A stretch of DNA of 64,000 bases from Nonomuraea deserti. Its GTDB lineage: Bacteria > Actinomycetota > Actinomycetes > Streptosporangiales > Streptosporangiaceae. Both the position numbers and the translations under genes were made by a program. Below the pieces are notes generated by a model. The model saw nothing but the letters and a program-made list of their open reading frames with translations. It made no database searches and was not told where the DNA came from. Every line of letters starts with the position of its first letter. Position 1 is the first letter of the stretch. The DNA lies in assembly GCF_004348685.1 (NCBI RefSeq), contig NZ_SMKO01000017.1, positions 1 to 64,000 on the forward strand, in the 5' to 3' direction. Positions 59,236-64,000 of the stretch are shown here, piece by piece.

Positions 59236-59970
59236 TCACAAGACAGGGACGGCGAAGCCGTACGGGAGCTCCAGGCGGTGCCTGGCCAGCAGTTCGGCGT
59301 CGGAGAGCAGCGTACGCGTGGGTCCATCGGCGGCGATCACCCCGTCGGAGAGAATGAGCGCGCGCTCGCACAACTCCAGCGCGTACGGCAGGTCGTGCGT
59401 GACCATGAGCACCGTCACGTCCAGGGAGCGCAGGATCTCCGCCAGCTCCCTGCGGGCGGCCGGGTCGAGGTTGGACGAGGGCTCGTCGAGCACGAGGATC
59501 TCCGGCTCCATGGCGAGCACCGTCGCGACCGCCACCCGGCGCCGCTGCCCGAACGACAGGTGGTGCGGCGGCCGGTCGACGGCGTCCAGCATGCCGACCC
59601 GCTCCAGCGCGTCCTTGACCACGCGGTCGAGGTCTTCGCCCCGCAGGCCCGCGTTCGCCGGGCCGAACGCCACGTCGTCCCTGACCGTGGGCATGAAGAG
59701 CTGGTCGTCCGGGTCCTGGAAGACCAGGCCGACGCGCTGCCTGACCTCGGAGAGGGTGTCCTTGCGTACGGGGGTGCCCGCCACGGTGACGCTGCCGTGG
59801 CCGGCGGTGAGGATGCCGTTGAGGTGCATGACGAGCGTGGTCTTGCCGGCGCCGTTCGGGCCGAGCAGGGCCACCCGCTCGCCGCGGGCGATCGACAGGT
59901 CGACGCCGAACAACGCCTGCGTGCCGTCGGGGTAGGCATAGGCGAGCTGCCTGACTTCCAGAGAGTTCAC
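59236..59970 (-). CDS. cbiO: Cobalt/nickel ECF transporter ATPase
   Basis: A 244-residue ABC ATPase. Walker A GPNGAGKTT (about 36-44), Q-loop VFQDPDDQLFMPTVRDDVAF (DPDDQ is typical of ECF ATPases), signature LSFGQRRRVAVATVLAMEP, Walker B ILVLDEPSSNLD and VTHDLPY. It powers CbiMNQ uptake of Co2+ or Ni2+. GTG 59970 overlaps the cbiQ stop (GTGA). Confidence 0.93.
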   Translation of the reverse strand: MNSLEVRQLAYAYPDGTQALFGVDLSIARGERVALLGPNGAGKTTLVMHLNGILTAGHGSVTVAGTPVRKDTLSEVRQRVGLVFQDPDDQLFMPTVRDDVAFGPANAGLRGEDLDRVVKDALERVGMLDAVDRPPHHLSFGQRRRVAVATVLAMEPEILVLDEPSSNLDPAARRELAEILRSLDVTVLMVTHDLPYALELCERALILSDGVIAADGPTRTLLSDAELLARHRLELPYGFAVPVL

Positions 59971-60722
59971 AAGGACAGTCCCAACACTGCGAGGGCCGCC
60001 GCGGGCAGGGCGAGCGCCGTGCCCCACTGGCCCACAGATGCCGAAATATCACGAATCATCGGCATCCGCCCTGAGTATCCCCGGCTGAGCATCGCGAGAT
60101 GCACCCGCTCCCCCCGTTCGTACGACCGGATGAACAGCGCCCCGGCAGATCGGGCGACCACCGGGATCTGCCGGAAATTCCGCGCCTCAAACCCGCGGGA
60201 CTCCCGCGCCACCCGCATCCGCCGCATCTCATCCATGATCACGTCCAGGTATCTCAGCATGAACATGGCGATCTGCACCAGCAAGCCGGGCAACCTGAGC
60301 CGCTGCGCCCCGATCAGCACCTCCCGCGGCTCGGTGGTGGCCGCCAGCAGGACCGAGGCGGCCACCCCGAGCGTCGCCTTGGCCAGGATGTTCCAGGCCG
60401 CCCAGAGCCCGGGCACGCTCAGAGAGAGCCCCAGCACCGTGATCCGCTCGCCCAGCCCGATGACCGGGATGAGCAAGGCGAACAGCACGAAGGGCACCTC
60501 GATCACCATGCGCCGCACCATGTGAGCCACCGGCACCCGCGCGGCCAGCGCGACGCCGCCGAGCAGCGCCGCGTAGGCCGCGAAGGCCCAGAACCGCTCG
60601 CGCGGCGTGGCCACCACGACGAGGGCGAAGGCGAGGACCGCCAGCAGCTTGCACTGCGGCGGCAGCCGGTGCACCACCGAAACGCCTGGCAGATAGAGCT
60701 GGTGATGATGCCCGGCACCCAC
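59967..60722 (-). CDS. cbiQ: Cobalt/nickel ECF transporter transmembrane subunit
   Basis: A 251-residue T-component. About five to six membrane segments; the coupling motifs MRVARESRGFEARNFRQ (ARG-type) and MLSRGYSGRMP contact the ATPase. The short N-terminus GAGHHHQLYLPG has a His-rich patch, common in CbiQ. It begins 4 bp after cbiMN and overlaps cbiO. Confidence 0.92.
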   Translation of the reverse strand: MGAGHHHQLYLPGVSVVHRLPPQCKLLAVLAFALVVVATPRERFWAFAAYAALLGGVALAARVPVAHMVRRMVIEVPFVLFALLIPVIGLGERITVLGLSLSVPGLWAAWNILAKATLGVAASVLLAATTEPREVLIGAQRLRLPGLLVQIAMFMLRYLDVIMDEMRRMRVARESRGFEARNFRQIPVVARSAGALFIRSYERGERVHLAMLSRGYSGRMPMIRDISASVGQWGTALALPAAALAVLGLSL

Positions 60723-60725
60723 GTG

Positions 60726-61730
60726 TCACACCTTGATCTGGTTACGGCTCCGCGCGGCGTAGGCCACCGCCCCGGTGAGAACCAGCACCAGGCCGACGCC
60801 GATGACGCCGGCGACGCCGACGGGGATGCCGCCCACCTCACCGTAGTCGGCCAGCGCCCACGAGCCGAACAGGTGGTCGGCCGCCCGGTCGATGAAGCCC
60901 TTGTCCTCGGCGACCGCCTCCAGCCCGTCGGGCGAGGAGGAGGCGAAGAACGACACGAGCCCGGCCAGCACGAGCGTCACGCCGACGCCGCCGAGCAGGA
61001 ACGGCCTGAGCGCGCCGGGAGCCGCGGGGGCCGGCTCGGGCTCGCCCACGGGGGTGCCGCTGCCGTCGGCTCCGCGCAGGACCAGCGGCTTGGCCAGGCC
61101 GGCGGCGCCGTACACGAGGTCGGGCCGGACGGCGAGCACGGCGCCGACGGTCGCGGCGGTGATCAGGCCCTCGCCGATGCCGATCAGCAGGTGCACGCCG
61201 CCCATCGCGGCGGCCACCGTGCCCACGTCGATCGGCGCGGTCCCGCCGATCCAGAACAGCAGCGTGAACGCCAGCGCGGAGACCGGCACGGAGACCAGCG
61301 CGGCCAGGAACGCGGCCACCACCACCTGGCCCCTGACCAACCCCGTGACCAGCCTGAAGACGCCCCAGCCGGCCAGCACGGTGACGAGGCCCATGAGCGT
61401 GATGTTGACGCCGAGCGCGGTCAGCCCTCCGTCGGCGAAGAACACCCCCTGCACGAGCAGGACCACGGCCATGCACAACACGCCCGTATAGGGCCCGACG
61501 AGGATCGCCGCCAGCGCGCCGCCCAGCAGGTGGCCGCTGGTGCCCGCGGCGACGGGGAAGTTGAGCATCTGTACGGCGAAGACGAACGCGGCGACGAGCC
61601 CGGCCATGGGCGCGGTCCTGTCGTCGAGCTCGCGCCGTGCCCCCCTCAGGCAGACCGCGACCCCCGCGGCCGCCACGACTCCAGCCGAGATCGACGTCGC
61701 TGCGTTGAAGAAGCCATCGGGTACGTGCAC
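60726..61730 (-). CDS. cbiM: Fused substrate-capture and small subunit CbiMN
   Basis: A 334-residue membrane protein. CbiM part (about 1-215) starts MHVPDGFFNAATSISAGVVA; the N-terminal His2 is a metal ligand of CbiM/NikM. GTSGHLLGGALAAILVGPY and GEGLITAATVGAVLAVRPDL follow. After a Pro/Ala linker (about 228-245), the last 90 residues resemble CbiN, including SPDGLEAVAEDKGFID (PDGLE motif) and two membrane spans. The GTG at 61730 with GGGAGG upstream leaves the essential N-terminal His in position 2; ATG at 61745 would not. No cobalamin riboswitch is seen upstream. Confidence 0.92.
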   Translation of the reverse strand: MHVPDGFFNAATSISAGVVAAAGVAVCLRGARRELDDRTAPMAGLVAAFVFAVQMLNFPVAAGTSGHLLGGALAAILVGPYTGVLCMAVVLLVQGVFFADGGLTALGVNITLMGLVTVLAGWGVFRLVTGLVRGQVVVAAFLAALVSVPVSALAFTLLFWIGGTAPIDVGTVAAAMGGVHLLIGIGEGLITAATVGAVLAVRPDLVYGAAGLAKPLVLRGADGSGTPVGEPEPAPAAPGALRPFLLGGVGVTLVLAGLVSFFASSSPDGLEAVAEDKGFIDRAADHLFGSWALADYGEVGGIPVGVAGVIGVGLVLVLTGAVAYAARSRNQIKV

Positions 61731-61810
61731 AGCGCTGCCTCCCATAACGGGCGGGACGAGACCAACGTTCCTACTTTAGGACATCGTCTTGCACCTGCAC
61801 ATAGATGGCA

Positions 61811-63619
61811 TTAGCGAATGACTCTTCTGATGACCGCCCGGACCGTCAGCCGCCGCACCGCCGTGCTCAGCCGCCCCCGCGTCGCGTACGGCCGCACGCT
61901 CCTGCGCAGGGCCGCCCACCACCACCTGCGCGGCCTCACGACCGTGCCCGCGCCCGCCTCGATCCTGAACCGCGCGGCCGGCCCGCCCAGGTCGAGCTCC
62001 AGGTACGCGTCCCAGGTGCCCGGCGGGAGCCGGCCCACCGCCAGCCCGGCCGCGAACCCGCCCCCGGGCAGCGCCGTCACCGGCTCGGCCCGCTCGCGCC
62101 CGCTGCGCCGCTCCCGCCAGACGATCCGCCGGATCGCCGCGGGCTCGGGTGCGGTGTCGACGACGCTGATCTCGCCGTCGACGAGCAGCCGCTGCCACAG
62201 GCCCCACCGCGTCCTGATGAGCTTCGCGCCGCCCGGCACGGCGACCACGTGGCCGCCGACGTCGATGCTGAGGTTGCCGTTGTCCCTGGTGAAGTAGGGC
62301 AGGATCACGACGCCGCCGATCATCCGGGGCAGCGGCCGGTTGACGCCGGTCTCGCGGTCGGCGCCCAGCCGGCCGAACCGCAGCGCGCCCTCGACCTCGA
62401 CCGCCACCCGCAGGTCCCAGATCCCGGAGGCGAGCGCGGACACGTCCACCCGCACGGTGAACTCGCCGCCCTTGCGCTCGGCAGGGATGACCACCTCGGC
62501 GGCCGGGTCGTGCCGCGAGCGCAGCACCACGGCCAGACCGTGGTCCCTGGCGATGCCGTGCAACCCGGCGGAGCCCGTCACCACCAGGTGGTCGCCGTCC
62601 CAGCACACCCCGGTCAGCCGGCGTCGCACGGTGGCGCTCTCGATGCGGGCCAAGCGCACGAGGCGGTCGATGTCGTCGAGCGCGGTCGCCCGCTGCCGGT
62701 CGATGCTGTTGAGCCGCTCGTGCACGCCCGGCGTGTACCACTCGTCGCAGAGCGCCGCCACCTCGCGCGCGATGTCCTTGCGCCGCACGTCGTCGCTCTC
62801 CAGGAACACGGCCCCGAGCTGGGTGAACACGTCGAGCCTGAAGTGCCTGCGGAGCAGGTGGTCGCGGAGCGGGCCGGGCTCGACGTGCTCGGTCATGAGC
62901 CGGATCGGCTCCCTGATCATGGCCAGCCAGGCGAGCGGGTCTCTGCTGCCCGCCTGCTGCATGATGCTGGTGCCGTCGGGCCTGGCCATCAGGTGGTAGC
63001 AGTCGTAGTCGGCCACCACGGAGATCACCTCGGCGTGGCAGTAGGCGTGGACGGTGAAGAGGATGTCCTCGCCGACGCGCATGCCCTCCCCGAACCTGAT
63101 CCGGTGGCGATCCAGCATGTCCCTTCTGAAGAGCTTGAAACAGCACAGGCTGTTGTAGACGCAGCTGTCGCCCAGCTCCACCCGGTCGGCGCTCTGCTGG
63201 AACATCGACACGGGCGCCCTCCGGCCGTGCCCCACGATCTTGCCGAGCACGACGTCGGAGTCGTTCCTGTCGGCCATGGCGACCATGCGCTCCAGCGCCT
63301 GGGGGCCGAGGTGGTCGTCGGCGTCGCAGAAGAAGACGTACCGGCCGGTGGCGTGCTCGAGCCCGACGTTGCGCGGCCGGCCCGCGCCGCCGCTGCCATC
63401 GATGTGGATCACCTTGACGCTGGACGGGTGGTAGGCGGCGTAGAGGTCGAGGAGCTCGCCGCTGCCGTCGGTGGAGCCGTCGTCGACGACGATCAGCTCC
63501 TTCTTCACCCGCTGGACGAGTGCCGCGGTGAGGCACCGGTCGAGGTAGGCCCGGCAGTTGTGCACCGGGATGACGACGCTGACGTCAACCGGGTCCTCGC
63601 CGTTCTCCGTATCCGACAT
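61811..63619 (-). CDS. Family 2 glycosyltransferase, TarS/TarP-like
   Basis: A 602-residue protein. The GT-A domain (about 12-240) has VSVVIPVHNCRAYLDRCL, VVDDGSTDGSGELL (46-53), GGAGRPRNVGLEHATGRYVF and the metal site CDADDH (99-102). A helical middle (about 245-350) and two beta-sandwich domains (about 350-470 and 480-570) follow; such tails are seen in wall-teichoic-acid glycosyltransferases. The end is basic (RGRLSTAVRRLTVRAVIRR), suiting membrane association. Likely job: decorating a wall polymer. ATG 63619 after GAGG. Confidence 0.85.
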   Translation of the reverse strand: MSDTENGEDPVDVSVVIPVHNCRAYLDRCLTAALVQRVKKELIVVDDGSTDGSGELLDLYAAYHPSSVKVIHIDGSGGAGRPRNVGLEHATGRYVFFCDADDHLGPQALERMVAMADRNDSDVVLGKIVGHGRRAPVSMFQQSADRVELGDSCVYNSLCCFKLFRRDMLDRHRIRFGEGMRVGEDILFTVHAYCHAEVISVVADYDCYHLMARPDGTSIMQQAGSRDPLAWLAMIREPIRLMTEHVEPGPLRDHLLRRHFRLDVFTQLGAVFLESDDVRRKDIAREVAALCDEWYTPGVHERLNSIDRQRATALDDIDRLVRLARIESATVRRRLTGVCWDGDHLVVTGSAGLHGIARDHGLAVVLRSRHDPAAEVVIPAERKGGEFTVRVDVSALASGIWDLRVAVEVEGALRFGRLGADRETGVNRPLPRMIGGVVILPYFTRDNGNLSIDVGGHVVAVPGGAKLIRTRWGLWQRLLVDGEISVVDTAPEPAAIRRIVWRERRSGRERAEPVTALPGGGFAAGLAVGRLPPGTWDAYLELDLGGPAARFRIEAGAGTVVRPRRWWWAALRRSVRPYATRGRLSTAVRRLTVRAVIRRVIR

Positions 63620-63937
63620 CACCACTACCTCACGTTGCGCCGCCGTTCGGTTTCAGTATGTGACGAACGGCCATGCCCGCGGGGGGCGATCGGAGGTCTT
63701 CAACTCCGTCTTTTGTCTACACCGGAGGTTCGCGACATTTCTCCAATAAGTGCCAGCAAAGGCCGCCAAATACCGCATTCATCCCGCGCCGAACCGCATT
63801 CAGGGACGAGGTTTTCCCTCCGGGGGGAAGAAACCTCTCCGCGGGGAGCATTGAGGCACCCCCCTCCTGCGCCAGTGATCCTCTCGGACGGGTTGCGCGT
63901 CTACAGTTAGGCATCCTTGACCGGGAGGTGGCGGGAC
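63620..63937. other. Divergent control region with a hairpin, no gene
   Basis: 318 bp between the divergent glycosyltransferase and the partial gene at the right edge. It is less GC-rich than the surroundings near 63700-63800. A hairpin GAGGTTT (63808-63814) with AAACCTC (63831-63837), continued by CCCTCC/GGGGGG, is the strongest structure. It could be a leader element or a terminator-like stem; no known riboswitch could be matched by eye. Confidence 0.4.
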
Positions 63938-64000
63938 ATGGCATCAGATCTCCGCAGGCGCACGGGCCACGGTTCGGCCGTGCACGCCGCAGAGTTCATC
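63938..64000 (+). CDS. Start of a gene cut by the window edge
   Basis: An ATG preceded by GGGAGGTGG opens a frame of 21 codons to the window end (MASDLRRRTGHGSAVHAAEF). The ribosome-binding site and divergent position support a real gene, but the protein cannot be identified from this length. Confidence 0.5.
   Translation, partial: MASDLRRRTGHGSAVHAAEFI

Noticed and set aside
61731-61810. Cobalamin riboswitch upstream of cbiMN
   Set aside because: Only 80 bp separate cbiMN from the upstream gene; too short, and no B12-box-like sequence is seen. A TGCAGGTGCA dyad on the minus strand is too weak to call an operator.
63620-63937. c-di-AMP or other riboswitch before the right-edge gene
   Set aside because: A stable hairpin is present but none of the conserved riboswitch blocks could be recognised by eye.

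Overview
The window looks like chromosomal DNA of a high-GC actinomycete, most likely Streptosporangiales (Nonomuraea-like). This is inferred from very high third-position GC, GTG/TTG starts, the order secE-nusG-rplKA / rplJL / tetR-mkl / rpoB known from actinobacteria, an actinobacterial gas vesicle cluster with gvpY/gvpZ-type genes, class F sortases and a sugar ABC transporter without its own ATPase gene. There are no rRNA genes, CRISPR arrays or insertion sequences.

Layout. 1-9.1 kb: the transcription/translation core on the minus strand. In gene order from the right these are tRNA-Trp, secE, nusG, rplK, rplA, a lipoprotein, an L10-type RNA leader, rplJ, rplL, a TetR regulator, an Mce-type ATPase (mkl), two Mce-associated membrane proteins and the first 74 codons of rpoB. 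9.3-15.2 kb: an aspartate-type aminotransferase, two related envelope proteins, an adenosine deaminase-like enzyme, an ECF sigma/anti-sigma pair and a methyltransferase. 15.2-18.4 kb: a carbohydrate ABC transporter (binding protein and two permeases) headed by two DasR-like palindromes. 18.4-21.9 kb: an acyl-CoA dehydrogenase, a membrane protein, the stump of a histidine kinase and an Lrp/AsnC regulator.

22.0-27.5 kb is a tightly overlapping gas vesicle operon, gvpY-gvpZ-gvpA-gvpF-gvpG-gvpO-gvpJ-gvpL-gvpS-gvpK. Its GvpZ-like SRPBCC protein carries an acidic tail built from 60-bp tandem repeats. 27.7-35.2 kb holds a thiolase, two sortase/surface-protein pairs sharing a non-LPXTG sorting-like motif, another acyl-CoA dehydrogenase and small membrane or basic proteins.

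35.5-44.4 kb is an aromatic-acid (salicylate/gentisate-type) catabolic island: a fumarylacetoacetate hydrolase-family enzyme, a salicylyl-CoA 5-hydroxylase-like flavoprotein, a fused NDP-forming acyl-CoA synthetase, an aryl-AMP ligase, an aromatic-acid MFS transporter and a PaaX-family regulator. Two observations stand out. The operon begins with a decayed fragment resembling the C-terminus of gentisate 1,2-dioxygenase. The same 22-bp element (TTTCAGA-N5-GACGGTCGTC) lies upstream of both the catabolic operon and the divergent transporter/regulator pair, making it a candidate operator of the PaaX-like protein.

44.4-64 kb is mostly housekeeping: an alpha/beta hydrolase, a PAS-GAF-PP2C-ATPase phosphatase, an IdeR-type regulator, the DNA repair protein UdgX, an MFS exporter, pdxH, citrate synthase 2, serC, a rhomboid protease, an enoyl-CoA hydratase/SDR pair, a STAS protein, a Co/Ni ECF transporter (cbiMN-cbiQ-cbiO) and a glycosyltransferase. 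It also contains an unusual 874-residue protein that ties a degenerate nucleotide-binding-like domain to an external ligand-binding domain.
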